Source: Verrucomicrobiota bacterium (GTDB lineage Bacteria > Verrucomicrobiota > Verrucomicrobiia > JAWXBN01). Taken from it: a stretch of 57,018 nucleotides of DNA. Of the stretch, positions 1-8,746 are shown one piece after another. Where the stretch lies: contig JAWXBN010000040.1 in the NCBI GenBank assembly GCA_034440155.1, forward strand, positions 1 through 57,018, written 5' to 3'. The position numbers and the translations under genes are program-made. The notes below the pieces were generated by a model, which saw only the letters and a list, made by a program, of their open reading frames with translations, had not been told where the DNA came from and searched no databases. Every line of letters begins with the position of its first letter. Position 1 is the stretch's first letter.

Positions 1-220
1 CACGGACACATCCGGCGTTTGGCAACCGGGCCGGTCGCCCTACAGAAAAGCCCGCCCAACCAGCGTGTAGGGCAAGCGGCCCTGCTTGCCACAGGCCAGA
101 GTTTCACGGACGCATCCGACATTCGGCAACCGGGCCGGTCGCCCTACAGGAAAGCCTGCCCCTCCAGCGTGTAGGGCAAGCGGCCCTACTTGCCTGGGCA
201 AGCGGGAGCCTGCCCCTCCC
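1..220. repeat. Intergenic tandem repeat, period about 104 bp
   Basis: Two direct copies begin at positions 1 and 105 and share most bases, including the strings GGCAACCGGGCCGGTCGCCC and GTAGGGCAAGCGGCCCT. Each copy also holds a short hairpin; in the first, GGCAAGC pairs with GCTTGCC at 71-90. A third, shorter copy lies at 8865-8901. No gene is credible here; the reading frames crossing it are repeats with no family resemblance. It looks like a dispersed, hairpin-forming intergenic element. The left edge may continue beyond the window. Confidence 0.7.
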
Positions 221-314
221 GTTAGGGACACGATGAGGCGATTATCTTTCGATTTTATGTGGAAATCACATATTCCCGATTGAAAAAAAACGGGGGAATG
301 AATACCTTTGGGGG

Positions 315-968
315 ATGATGAACCCCATTTCCAATGAACAACTCCTCGATCAATTAAACTGGCGTTACGCCACGAAACGTTTTGATGCGACAAAAAAAAT
401 CCCGGATGTCACTTGGGACACATTGGAAGAAGCGCTGATCCTGACTCCTTCCTCGTACGGCCTGCAACCGTGGAAATTCTTTGTGATTACCGATCCGGAG
501 GTGAAGGCCAAGCTCCAGCCCCATTCCTGGAACCAGCCCCAAGTCACTGAGTCTTCCCATTATGTGGTTTTTGCCATCATGAAAAACATGGGCGAAGAAC
601 ACGCGCTGCGTTTTGTGGAGTCCATGGCCAAAACGCGTAATATGCCGCTGGAAAGCCTGAATTTTTACCGCGACATGATATTAAAGGATGTGATCAATGG
701 CCCTCGCAGCCTCATCGTCAATCAATGGGCAGCCCGCCAGGTTTATATTGCCCTCGGGAATTTCATGACAGCCGCCGCTATGTTAGGAATCGACACATGC
801 CCGATGGAAGGAATCGAGCCACCCAAATATGACGAGATCCTGGGGCTCCCTGCTAAAGGGTATGCGACCATCGTCGCCTGTGCCGCCGGTCACCGTAATC
901 CTGAAGATAAATATGCGACCCAGGCCAAGGTCCGTTTTCCCGCCAGCGAATTGATCGAACACATTTAA
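315..968 (+). CDS. Nitroreductase family NAD(P)H oxidoreductase
   Basis: This 217-residue protein has the usual length of an NfsB-type nitroreductase, a dimeric flavoenzyme that uses FMN and NAD(P)H to reduce nitro compounds or quinones in the cytoplasm. The N-terminal RYATKRFD at residues 17-24 and SSYGLQPWKF at 46-55 match the FMN-phosphate and substrate-side motifs of the family. The C-terminal part, with GLPAKGYATIVACAAGHR, matches the last strand and tail. There are two adjacent ATG codons (315 and 318) after a G-rich stretch, and either may be used. The gene stands alone; its neighbour is on the other strand. The physiological substrate cannot be told from sequence. Confidence 0.88.
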   Translation: MMNPISNEQLLDQLNWRYATKRFDATKKIPDVTWDTLEEALILTPSSYGLQPWKFFVITDPEVKAKLQPHSWNQPQVTESSHYVVFAIMKNMGEEHALRFVESMAKTRNMPLESLNFYRDMILKDVINGPRSLIVNQWAARQVYIALGNFMTAAAMLGIDTCPMEGIEPPKYDEILGLPAKGYATIVACAAGHRNPEDKYATQAKVRFPASELIEHI

Positions 969-977
969 GCAATTTGC
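969..977. repeat. Iterated 9-bp palindrome GCAAWTTGC (first of 28 copies)
   Basis: This copy starts on the base after the nitroreductase stop codon. By eye I find 28 exact copies of GCAAATTGC or its complement GCAATTTGC, starting at 969, 2077, 3947, 4978, 6137, 6339, 7210, 7851, 8209, 9056, 9918, 11870, 15292, 15765, 15852, 16608, 19261, 19311, 22943, 25203, 25561, 25937, 28935, 40361, 49732, 52121, 52334 and 54565. Fifteen read with A and thirteen with T at the centre, so there is no strand bias. Most are inside genes in different frames; 969 and 9056 are intergenic. Chance predicts about 0.4 in this length. Confidence 0.85.
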
Positions 978-1045
978 ACCGGATAACCATTTAGTTTGCG
1001 CAGGATCAGTAATGCCTATCCCGGAGGGAAGAGGGGGAAACAGAG

Positions 1046-2128
1046 TTAATCTTCTAGCTCATCCGCATCATTCGCTTTGAGAGCGGGCTCACGCGCAGGG
1101 GTCTTTTGACCTTGCCAGAGGATGACAAAGACTCCGGCAAGGATCATGAGCATACAACCGATGATCCGCAGGGTGAGTGCCTCATCCAAGATCAGCCATC
1201 CGGCGAAAACCGCCACGACGGGAGACACGTAAAACTTTGTGGTGACTAGTGAGGCGGGCAAATAACGCAAGAGCCAATTCATAGCCGTGAAAGCGCAGAG
1301 GGAATGGATAAAAAGCAGGAAACAAAATGCCCCGATGACCGGGCCGGTAAAGGCGGCAGCGTTGATTTCAGAGAGTTCATTTAGGCATAAGCCTAAGACA
1401 AGTAAATAGGCTCCACCGATGATCATCTGATAGGATATGGCTGTGAAGATCGAAGGGCACGGGGGCCAATGCCGGACAATCAGGGTCCCGATGGCAAAAA
1501 GAAGGGCCGACATGACCAAAAGCGTCGTTCCAAAAGGGTGCGCCCCTGCCGCCGCCGGGTCGAGCTGGGGCGCGATCATGTAAATGACCCCAAAGGCACC
1601 GAGTAAAAGTCCGATAAGCATCCGGCGGTTGATTTTCTCGCCATGTGGACGGAGGGTCTCGAGGATGGCCACCCAGAGGGGAACCGAGGCTTTGATCACG
1701 GCGGCCATGCCGGAGGGAACCCCGTTTTTTTCGCCCGCTGTGACGAGGCCGACCCCACCCACAAAAAGGAAAAGGCTCGAAAGCGCCGCTTTACTGAGAC
1801 CACTCTTAGAAATGGCGAGCGATTGTCCACGGAGAAGTTGCCAGGAGAATAGGATCAATCCCGCGAGGATGACATGAGCCCCTGCAAAAATAAAAGGAGG
1901 CATGGTCTCCACTCCGACACGGATCGCGAGGAAATTAAATCCGTAACCCACATACACGATGCCAAAAGCCAGCACAAAGGCCCACGTGGGGGGGCGTTTT
2001 CCGGTGGTTAACGGAGGTGGTGTGGAGCTGGTGATATTCATAAGGGCTCTGGATGGACGCGCGACCTGATTGCCCCGCAAATTGCATGGAAATAAATCCG
2101 AAAGCAAGCCGGATTTCACTGGGACCAT
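1046..2128 (-). CDS. EamA/DMT-superfamily transporter
   Basis: The protein has about ten hydrophobic segments arranged as two EamA repeats, as in drug/metabolite exporters such as RhaT or YdcZ relatives. The first repeat begins near PTWAFVLAFGIVYVGYGFN and the second after SIFTAISYQM. The C-terminal tail is charged and cytoplasmic. Such proteins sit in the inner membrane and usually export amino acids or metabolites; the substrate is unknown. Two starts are possible. ATG at 2128 has a good upstream GGGAGAG and gives 360 residues. ATG at 2041 (MNITSS) gives 331 residues and starts closer to the first membrane segment, as is usual for the family. A GCAAATTGC copy lies between the two starts. 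Confidence 0.85.
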   Translation of the reverse strand: MVPVKSGLLSDLFPCNLRGNQVARPSRALMNITSSTPPPLTTGKRPPTWAFVLAFGIVYVGYGFNFLAIRVGVETMPPFIFAGAHVILAGLILFSWQLLRGQSLAISKSGLSKAALSSLFLFVGGVGLVTAGEKNGVPSGMAAVIKASVPLWVAILETLRPHGEKINRRMLIGLLLGAFGVIYMIAPQLDPAAAGAHPFGTTLLVMSALLFAIGTLIVRHWPPCPSIFTAISYQMIIGGAYLLVLGLCLNELSEINAAAFTGPVIGAFCFLLFIHSLCAFTAMNWLLRYLPASLVTTKFYVSPVVAVFAGWLILDEALTLRIIGCMLMILAGVFVILWQGQKTPAREPALKANDADELED

Positions 2129-2164
2129 TTACCGGCTCTCCCGAGTCCTCATATAACACTTCGC

Positions 2165-2207
2165 AAAAAAAATCCCCCCTGTCCGGAGATGGATCGGGGG
2201 GGGGATT
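2165..2207 (-). terminator. Rho-independent terminator of the DUF5684 gene
   Basis: Read on the minus strand, AATCCCCCC is followed by a loop and GGGGGGATT, then a run of T. It lies just downstream of the gene ending at 2238. The G/C tract at 2196-2204 forms one arm. Confidence 0.75.
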
Positions 2208-2237
2208 ATTCAAATGGATCAAAGACTCACCGCGTAA

Positions 2238-2924
2238 CTAGGCGCCCATGTATTCTGCATCACCAAAGGCGAGAACCGGGAAGAAAATAATGGGTAACAA
2301 GATGAGCCCGATTGCGAATCCGGTTCCTTTTCCAAAGGCCTTAGCGATTGATACTACGAGAATAATCGCTACGAAAAAATTCACAAAAGGGATAAAGAAA
2401 AGAATGACCCACCATACGGGTTTACCGCAGATTTCACAGTAAACGACGATATTATAGATAGGGATGAGTGAGGCCCAACCGGGTTTACCCGCTTTGACAA
2501 ACACTTTCCATCCAGACACGATTAAAACGATGAAGATGAGCAGGAATACGATGATTGCGACCAAACCACCCACTGCACCAGCTGCGCCGATGGCTTGATT
2601 TGCGGTGTCTCCGGTTTGTTCCACCACGACGAGTTCTTCTTGAGAGGCTGGTGACTCGCTCGCATCAGGTGCGGTGACTTCTTCGGTTTGGGTTTCCTGG
2701 ATCACAGTCGTCTCGGAGGGGGTGGATTCTTCCGTGGTTTGGCTTTCTGTCGCCACAGCTTCACCAAGAGCAGGACTTTCTGTCGCCACAGCTTCACCAG
2801 GAGCAGGACTTTCTGTCGCCGCGGTTTCGGTCGCAGGGGTTTGTTCTGTTTGAGCTTTTACGACGGGGTTAAAAGCCAATAGGCCAAGCATGGACAAGAT
2901 AAAAATCAGGTTTTTTATTTTCAT
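2238..2924 (-). CDS. DUF5684-type membrane protein with signal peptide
   Basis: The chosen start (MKIKNLIFIL) begins a clear signal peptide ending near KAQTEQ, giving about 228 residues; an upstream in-frame ATG at 3077 would put a non-hydrophobic leader in front of it and is unlikely. Residues about 25-100 are a low-complexity Thr/Glu/Ala/Ser linker with a duplicated 11-residue unit. The C-terminal half has several membrane segments and the sequence GKPGWASLIPIYN, the hallmark of the DUF5684 / signal-peptidase-like membrane family common in PVC bacteria. It ends close to a strong terminator. No catalytic residues are apparent and the function is unknown. The linker may be repeat-variable in length. 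Confidence 0.75.
   Translation of the reverse strand: MKIKNLIFILSMLGLLAFNPVVKAQTEQTPATETAATESPAPGEAVATESPALGEAVATESQTTEESTPSETTVIQETQTEEVTAPDASESPASQEELVVVEQTGDTANQAIGAAGAVGGLVAIIVFLLIFIVLIVSGWKVFVKAGKPGWASLIPIYNIVVYCEICGKPVWWVILFFIPFVNFFVAIILVVSIAKAFGKGTGFAIGLILLPIIFFPVLAFGDAEYMGA
2743..2820. repeat. 33-bp in-frame tandem repeat
   Basis: Two nearly identical 33-bp units (2743-2775 and 2776-2808, one difference at AAGAG/AGGAG) and the first 12 bases of a third encode the Ala-Thr-Glu-Ser-Pro linker of the DUF5684 protein. Its length is a multiple of three, so unit gain or loss would keep the frame. Confidence 0.85.
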
Positions 2925-3119
2925 ATAACGATAGAGGCTCCAGTTTCCAGAGGTTGAGGTGAGGCCCAATATTCTTTTGCCTTTTTCAAAAAAGCGAGAT
3001 TTTTTTTTCAAGACGTGAGCAAAATCCCTGTCACTCAGATAGAAAATAATACTTCCTCCTTTATCTGGATTCAACAAAAGGATTTCCTCGACTTTTGCGG
3101 GGTGAGTAGAGCAAAGTAG

Positions 3120-5669
3120 ATGACTTGTATGATATTTCGGCTACCTAAACCGATTGAGGATGCTATCCTTAAAAGGCCGCTCATGATGGGGTCTTTGATT
3201 GCCGTTTGTCTCGGGTTGATCCCCATTTATTTTTGGCCTACCGATAATCTGGTGCTTTTAGGAGCGAGTCTCGTAATAGCCTTTTTTGTTTCTCTTTTAG
3301 TTTACCGGTTAATCTATCTTTTACACCGTAGCCAGCTTCAAGAAATTGAAAAGACACAGTTGCTTAAACGGATCCAGAGGTCGGAACGCGAGCTTTTCAG
3401 TTTTATTGACTCGGCCAATGTGATCCTGATTGTCGCTGATGAATCTGGCACGGTCGGACTGTGTAATTTCACCATGCAGAAATACACCGGTTACACACCG
3501 GATTATCTGAAGGGGAAAGTTTGGTGGAAAGAATTCCTCATCCCTGATGAGCAGATGGTGACTATCGAGAAAGTTTTTGTCGGCCGCAAGTCTGTGGAAA
3601 ACCTCGAGACCCAGATCATTACGGCCAACGGCGAAAAGCGGTATATCATCTGGAATATCGGGCCGTCCACGACCGACCAGGGATTCCAGTTTGTCTGTGT
3701 GGGCCGTGATGTGACGGAACGCAAACTTAATGCGACCGCCTTGCGCCTGACCGAGGAAAGATTCCAAATCCTTTTCGAGGAAATGAAAGAAGGTGTCATC
3801 GCCACGGACACAAAGGGTTATATCACGCAGATAAATACCGCCGCCCGCCTAATCCTGCGTTTACCGAAAGGAAAAATCGAAGGACGCGCCATGAAAGATA
3901 TTTTCCCCGCCTTAGTCCGGGAAAATGGCGAGCCCTTGCCCATGGAGCAATTTGCCCCGTTTGTTTCCTTGCATGATCAATATTCCCTGTACGGGTATGT
4001 CGTCGGGCTGGCTAATCCCCCACATGACACGGTTTGGATTTATGGGTCTAGCGGAGTATTAAATATTAATGATGAATTCTTGGGGTTGATCATCACCTTC
4101 TCGGATATCACCCCGATCAAACAAGCTGAGGCCGATGTCAGTCGCAGCCGGGAGTCCCTCAGGCAAATCATCCTGAATATGCAGAGCGGGGTGATCTTGT
4201 GTAATAACCAGAACAAGGTGGAGGTGTGTAACCCCCAATTCCTCAAGATGTGGAATTTCTCCGAGGACTGGATCGCAAAGAATCCTTCCTTCACGGAAGT
4301 AACCGCTCGGATCATGGGGGAGAGCCTGCAAAAACAAATAATTTCATCCCGTATCGATGCGGCCTTAAATAATCCGGGCTCCGAGCAATTTGAACTCCAG
4401 ATCAATGACTCCCTTTATGTGGAGTTTTTCACGACCCGGCTGGCTGACAATTACCGGCTCTGGACATTCCGAGATGTCAGCCAGGCAAGAATCCTGGAAA
4501 ACCAGCTCAGGCAAGCCCAGAAAATCGAAAGTGTCGGGCAATTAGCCGGGGGCCTCGCTCATGATTTTAATAATATCCTGACCGTGGTGAATGGTTATCT
4601 GGCATTAACTCTCGAACAAACCAGTGTCTCGGATAAAAGGCATTTACACCTGAGACGCACCCAGGACGCCCTCTCTCGCGCCGTCGGCATCACACGCAAA
4701 TTACTCACCTTTTCCCGGGGTGATGTTTTCCGCAAAGAAATCATTTCCCTGAATGACACCATCCGTGAATCCCTCGATTTCCTCTCACGATCGGTCCCCG
4801 GAAATATCAAAGTCCAGTACGGACTCACCGCCGGGGATAAAAAGATTTTCGGGGACAAAGGTGCCATGGATCAGATGATGGTGAATCTCTGCTTAAATGC
4901 CGTCGATGCCATGCCCCTGGGCGGAACCCTCAGCGTGACCACGGATTATTTGTCACTACCTGATGCGGAGCTCGCGCGCAAATTGCCCGGGGTCTCTCCC
5001 CACGGTTACATCCGGTGGTCGGTCAAAGACAATGGTACGGGCATCCCGCCTGCGATCATTAACCGTATTTTCGAACCCTTCTACACGACCAAACAGAATA
5101 AGAGCGGCACGGGCCTGGGCTTGGCGATGGTTTACGGGATTTGCCGTTCGCACGGGGGTCTCGTCGAGGTGGACAGTGTCCAGGACCAGGGGACGGTATT
5201 TATAATCTACCTGCCCGTGACCAATGAAAAAACCATTGAAGAAACAGAGACCTTGCCAGCGGTGCAGGCGGATTATTCGGGGCTCAAGAATAAAATTATT
5301 CTACTGGTGGACGATGAAGACATGGTTTTGGAAATGGTCAGCGATTTGCTTGAGGATAAGGGGATCATTGTTTACCAAGCCATTAACGGTATGGAGGCCC
5401 TCGAGTTATTCCGAAAACTCGGGCCAAAAATCGACCTTATCGTCACGGACATGGTCATGCCCGGCATGAGTGGGCTCGAGTTAATCGATCAAATCCGTTC
5501 GATCAATCCCCGCATGGGCATTATCGTCACCAGCGGATACACGATCCAGGAGCAAAAGGATGAACTCGAAAAACGCGGCATCCAGTCTTTCCTCCTCAAA
5601 CCCTACGCACCCAACCAACTCTTTAAGTTATTGCAGGATTATTTTGCCGAATCCTCCCACATGGACTAA
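3120..5669 (+). CDS. Hybrid sensor histidine kinase with three PAS domains and a receiver
   Basis: This 849-residue protein has two N-terminal membrane segments (about residues 20-65) and then three PAS domains starting near residues 90, 211 and 342, the first and second closed by DVTERK and DITPIKQAE. The H-box GGLAHDFNN carries the phosphorylated histidine H481. The ATPase domain has the N-box (LCLNAVDAM, about 590), the G1 box DNGTGIP and G2 box GTGLGL (about 663). A C-terminal receiver has the acidic pair D731/D732 and phospho-acceptor D777 (VTDMVMPG). The HDFNN type of H-box is usual in soluble-style hybrid kinases. There is no separate regulator or output gene next to it, so the partner and the signal are unknown. 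The gene is transcribed towards bioA but the two need not be related. Confidence 0.93.
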   Translation: MTCMIFRLPKPIEDAILKRPLMMGSLIAVCLGLIPIYFWPTDNLVLLGASLVIAFFVSLLVYRLIYLLHRSQLQEIEKTQLLKRIQRSERELFSFIDSANVILIVADESGTVGLCNFTMQKYTGYTPDYLKGKVWWKEFLIPDEQMVTIEKVFVGRKSVENLETQIITANGEKRYIIWNIGPSTTDQGFQFVCVGRDVTERKLNATALRLTEERFQILFEEMKEGVIATDTKGYITQINTAARLILRLPKGKIEGRAMKDIFPALVRENGEPLPMEQFAPFVSLHDQYSLYGYVVGLANPPHDTVWIYGSSGVLNINDEFLGLIITFSDITPIKQAEADVSRSRESLRQIILNMQSGVILCNNQNKVEVCNPQFLKMWNFSEDWIAKNPSFTEVTARIMGESLQKQIISSRIDAALNNPGSEQFELQINDSLYVEFFTTRLADNYRLWTFRDVSQARILENQLRQAQKIESVGQLAGGLAHDFNNILTVVNGYLALTLEQTSVSDKRHLHLRRTQDALSRAVGITRKLLTFSRGDVFRKEIISLNDTIRESLDFLSRSVPGNIKVQYGLTAGDKKIFGDKGAMDQMMVNLCLNAVDAMPLGGTLSVTTDYLSLPDAELARKLPGVSPHGYIRWSVKDNGTGIPPAIINRIFEPFYTTKQNKSGTGLGLAMVYGICRSHGGLVEVDSVQDQGTVFIIYLPVTNEKTIEETETLPAVQADYSGLKNKIILLVDDEDMVLEMVSDLLEDKGIIVYQAINGMEALELFRKLGPKIDLIVTDMVMPGMSGLELIDQIRSINPRMGIIVTSGYTIQEQKDELEKRGIQSFLLKPYAPNQLFKLLQDYFAESSHMD

Positions 5670-5682
5670 AACGGAAAAAGTG

Positions 5683-7026
5683 ATGAGTTTTGATCCCTTA
5701 CAAACAGCCGACAGGAATTATTCTTGGCACCCTTTCACCAGTAGCGATGACGATTTGGGCGCTGGGCCGCTGGTGATTGTCCGCGGTGAAGGGGAATACC
5801 TCTGGGACAGCCGGGGAAATCGTTACCTCGACGGGAATTCCTCAATCTGGTGCAATTTACACGGGCACAACCATCCGCGGTTAAATCGCGCCCTCCGGGA
5901 TCAACTCGCTAAAATCGCGCACAGTTCTTTCCTTGGGCACTCTAATGAACCCGCCTCTCTCCTAGCGAAAGAACTCATCGACACCCTCCACGGTCCGGCA
6001 CCCCTCGGATTCCCCGGATCCGTGGATCGTCGCCATCTGCCCTCGCGTGTATTTTTCAGCGACAACGGGTCCTGCGCAAATGAAATCGCGGCAAAGATGG
6101 CCGTTCAATATTTCGGGATGACCGGCCAGCCACAACGCAAATTGCTCGTGGCCTTTGCAAATGCTTATCACGGTGACACCATGCTCAATGTCAGCCTCGG
6201 GGGCGTGGGCACATTCAGCCGCCCGTATGAATCACTCATGCTCCGCCGGGAAGAGGACGGACACACCGCAGACTCTCCACAGGTTATCTTGGTGGAGGAT
6301 GCTGCGGAGTTTTCCACCCTCGCCGAGACACGGGGCGCGCAAATTGCTGCGGTTTTCTTGGAGAGTTCTCTCCATGGTGCCGGCGGAATGTTACCCCACG
6401 CCCCGGGATTCATGACGCAAGTTGCTCAAGGGGCGCGTACTTGCGGGGCATTATTGATCATGGATGAGGTGCTCGCGGGTTTTGGGCGGACGGGGCATTT
6501 CCTGGGTTGTTATGCCGGGGGATTTGCCCCCGACTTTATCACGTTGTCAAAGGGATTAACGGGAGGGTACATGCCCTTGGCCATTACCCTCGCGCCGGAA
6601 CATGTTTATGAGGCTTTCAGCGGGGATTATTACAGCGGACGTTTGCTTTATCATGGGCACACTTATACCGCCCATCCGCTGGGCTGTGCCGTGGCTCGGG
6701 AGAATTTAAAGATTTTCCAAGAGGAGGATATTCTCGCACAGGTAGCGCAGAAAATCCCGTTGCTGGAATCCGGCCTCGCCCGCTTGGGCAAATCCCCCGG
6801 CGTCAAAGAGGTGCGATCCATCGGATTGATCGGTGCTGTGGAGATGATCCCGGACAAATGCCGCGGTGACCGGGCCCGCGCCATTTGTTTGGCCGCCCGC
6901 GCTTACGGACTGCTGACCCGTCCGGTCGGGGATTCTATAGTCCTGATGCCGCCCTACTGCATTTCCCCTGAAAACCTCACGTTGCTTTTTGAAGCACTGG
7001 AAAAAGCGATTGATTCCATTACCTAG
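5683..7026 (+). CDS. bioA: Adenosylmethionine-8-amino-7-oxononanoate aminotransferase
   Basis: The enzyme transfers the amino group of S-adenosylmethionine to 7-keto-8-aminopelargonate in biotin synthesis, using PLP. The 447-residue form begins at MSFDPLQTADRNYSWHPFTS; the WHPF signature near the start is typical of BioA. Other landmarks are the DEVLAGFGRTG segment and the PLP lysine K290 in ITLSKGLTGGYMPL. I chose ATG 5683 (with GTG 5680 just before it), because the longer reading frame runs into the preceding kinase gene in another frame. A GGAAAAAG sequence precedes it. No other biotin genes are in the window, so the pathway must be scattered. Two GCAAATTGC copies lie inside. Confidence 0.9.
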   Translation: MSFDPLQTADRNYSWHPFTSSDDDLGAGPLVIVRGEGEYLWDSRGNRYLDGNSSIWCNLHGHNHPRLNRALRDQLAKIAHSSFLGHSNEPASLLAKELIDTLHGPAPLGFPGSVDRRHLPSRVFFSDNGSCANEIAAKMAVQYFGMTGQPQRKLLVAFANAYHGDTMLNVSLGGVGTFSRPYESLMLRREEDGHTADSPQVILVEDAAEFSTLAETRGAQIAAVFLESSLHGAGGMLPHAPGFMTQVAQGARTCGALLIMDEVLAGFGRTGHFLGCYAGGFAPDFITLSKGLTGGYMPLAITLAPEHVYEAFSGDYYSGRLLYHGHTYTAHPLGCAVARENLKIFQEEDILAQVAQKIPLLESGLARLGKSPGVKEVRSIGLIGAVEMIPDKCRGDRARAICLAARAYGLLTRPVGDSIVLMPPYCISPENLTLLFEALEKAIDSIT

Positions 7027-7039
7027 AATGATCTACTCT

Positions 7040-7049
7040 GGGGGGGGGG
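7040..7049. repeat. Intergenic run of ten G
   Basis: The 103-bp gap between bioA and kdsD contains ten consecutive G on the plus strand. Comparable runs lie at 2196-2204, 8966-8975 and 9067-9073. All are outside genes. Confidence 0.8.
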
Positions 7050-7129
7050 ATCTTGCCTTACGGATCATTTGCCCTTCCGGGAAAATGGCTATTGAAGCGC
7101 GGGATGTATTTTGAGAGAGTGTGAGGTCT

Positions 7130-8098
7130 ATGACAGCCATCCAGAAAGCCCGTCGGGTCTTTGATATTGAAATCTCCGCTTTGCGTGCCGTTCGTGCACA
7201 GATCGACGAGCAATTTGCGCGGGCTGCTGAAGTCTTGGTCGAGACCTTGAATAAAAAGGGGAAGATTATCGTCATCGGTGTCGGCAAAAGCGGCAATATC
7301 GGGACCAAAGTCGCTGCGACCTTGACCAGTACAGGCTCGACCAGTGTCTTGCTCAGTCCTTCCGACGCTTTACACGGGGATCTCGGTATCGTCAATGACG
7401 GTGACGCTGTCCTGGCCCTGAGTTATTCGGGGGAGACCGAGGAGCTCGTCCGTATCCTGCCCGCGCTCAAACGTTTTAAGGTCAAAATCATCGCCATTAC
7501 CGCATCGACCCGTTCGTCCTTGGCTAAACACAGTGATGTCGTGCTTTGTGCGAAGGTGCCAAAGGAAGCTTGCCCATTTAATCTCGCTCCGACCTCCAGC
7601 ACCACAGCCATGCTTGTCCTCGGCGATGCTCTTGCCATGACCGTTTTACAAATCCGTGGGTTTAAGGAAAAGGATTTTGCTCGGTTCCACCCCGGTGGCT
7701 CCATAGGGCGTACTCTTTTGAATAAAGTCACCGACATCATGCGCACCGGCAAAAAAATGGCCTCGACGAAATCTGGGGTCACCGTAAAAACCGCCCTCGC
7801 GGCCATGATCCGGGCCAAATGCGGGTCGGTCTGCATTATCGATGCACGCGGCAAATTGCTCGGGGTCTTCACCGACGGGGATCTCCGGCGGCATTTTTCT
7901 GATGAAGACCTCATGACCCGAAAAATCGATGATGTCATGACTCGCCGCCCGATTACCATCCGGGATAATGCCTTGGCCGCCGAAGCCCTGAAAATTTTCG
8001 ATGAGCACACTATTGACGATTTGGTGGTTGTCGATAAGCTGGGTCGTCCTGTCGGACTGATTGATTCCCAGGATTTACCAAAACTCAAAGTTCTTTAA
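7130..8098 (+). CDS. kdsD: Arabinose-5-phosphate isomerase (SIS plus two CBS domains)
   Basis: KdsD converts ribulose 5-phosphate to arabinose 5-phosphate, the first step toward the Kdo sugar of lipopolysaccharide. The 322-residue protein has an N-terminal SIS domain (GVGKSGNIGTKVAATLTSTG; LHGDLGIV; SYSGETEEL) and two C-terminal CBS domains (from about residues 205 and 270; MTRRPITI begins the second). HPGGSIGR matches the conserved end of the SIS domain. ATG 7130 is preferred to GTG 7121, which lies only one base after the GAGAGAG sequence. The downstream gene efp starts 16 bases after the stop. Its presence supports a Gram-negative outer membrane. Confidence 0.93.
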   Translation: MTAIQKARRVFDIEISALRAVRAQIDEQFARAAEVLVETLNKKGKIIVIGVGKSGNIGTKVAATLTSTGSTSVLLSPSDALHGDLGIVNDGDAVLALSYSGETEELVRILPALKRFKVKIIAITASTRSSLAKHSDVVLCAKVPKEACPFNLAPTSSTTAMLVLGDALAMTVLQIRGFKEKDFARFHPGGSIGRTLLNKVTDIMRTGKKMASTKSGVTVKTALAAMIRAKCGSVCIIDARGKLLGVFTDGDLRRHFSDEDLMTRKIDDVMTRRPITIRDNALAAEALKIFDEHTIDDLVVVDKLGRPVGLIDSQDLPKLKVL

Positions 8099-8114
8099 AG
8101 GATGCAAAAAAAGT

Positions 8115-8675
8115 ATGGCTATTCAAGCAAATGACGTGCGTAAAGGCATGGCGATCAAGTATAATAATGACGTCTGCATGGTTCTCGAAACAACCCACCG
8201 TACCCCGGGCAATTTGCGCGCTTTTGTCCAAGCGACCATCCGTAGTTTAAAGACGAATAAATCCAGCGATATCCGCTTTAGCTCCACCGAAAAGGTCGAA
8301 GTCGTCGATGTCTCCCGCTCTAAATATGAATTCAGCTACATGGACGCTGAAGCCTTTGTTTTTACTGAACCCACCACTTTCGAGACGATTACCCTCCAGC
8401 CTGACATGGTCGGTGATGCGAAAAACTTTATCACGGACAATCAATCTGTCGAAGTCACCTTTGTCGAAGACATTCCTGTCATCATCGAGCTGCCTCCCAC
8501 CGTTTCTCTCAAAGTCACTGAATCCGCCGACGGCGTCAAAGGGGACTCCGCTAATAACGTCATGAAACCGGCCAAACTCGAAACGGGCATTTCCATCCAA
8601 GTCCCTCTTTTTATTAAAGAAGGCGAGATTATCAAAGTCGATACACGCACAGGTGATTACGTCAGCCGCGCATAA
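8115..8675 (+). CDS. efp: Elongation factor P with TPGNLR loop
   Basis: EF-P binds the ribosome between the P and E sites and relieves stalling at proline runs. The 186-residue protein has the three family domains (KOW-like, then two OB folds) and the C-terminal signature ending GEIIKVDTRTGDYVSR. ATG 8115 is chosen because MAIQANDVRKGM is the usual N-terminus; an upstream in-frame start would overlap kdsD. The loop that in E. coli carries the modified lysine (PGKGQAF, K34) reads TPGNLRAF here, with N33 at the lysine position. Modification at that residue by lysylation or rhamnosylation is therefore impossible. The codons of this loop contain a GCAATTTGC copy (8209-8217). A strong terminator follows. 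Confidence 0.93.
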   Translation: MAIQANDVRKGMAIKYNNDVCMVLETTHRTPGNLRAFVQATIRSLKTNKSSDIRFSSTEKVEVVDVSRSKYEFSYMDAEAFVFTEPTTFETITLQPDMVGDAKNFITDNQSVEVTFVEDIPVIIELPPTVSLKVTESADGVKGDSANNVMKPAKLETGISIQVPLFIKEGEIIKVDTRTGDYVSRA

Positions 8676-8710
8676 TCAATAGTGATAACCGCAGTCTCTA
8701 TCTTTTATTA

Positions 8711-8746
8711 ACCCGCAGGAAGTTATCAGTGTCCTGCGGGTTTTTT
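8711..8746 (+). terminator. Rho-independent terminator after efp
   Basis: ACCCGCAGGA (8711-8720) pairs with TCCTGCGGGT (8732-8741), loop of 11 bases, followed by five more T. It closes the kdsD-efp unit. Confidence 0.9.

Noticed and set aside
1-220. CRISPR-like array
   Set aside because: Only two long copies about 104 bp apart with no short identical repeats and unique spacers, and no cas genes in the window.
86-283. Plus-strand reading frame in the window-start repeat
   Set aside because: Repeat-derived, Pro/Arg-rich without family pattern.
2925-3077. Longer N-terminus of the DUF5684 protein
   Set aside because: Would add 51 charged residues in front of a clear signal peptide.
5560-5682. 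Longer N-terminus of BioA
   Set aside because: Overlaps the kinase receiver gene in another frame; the family-typical start is at 5683.
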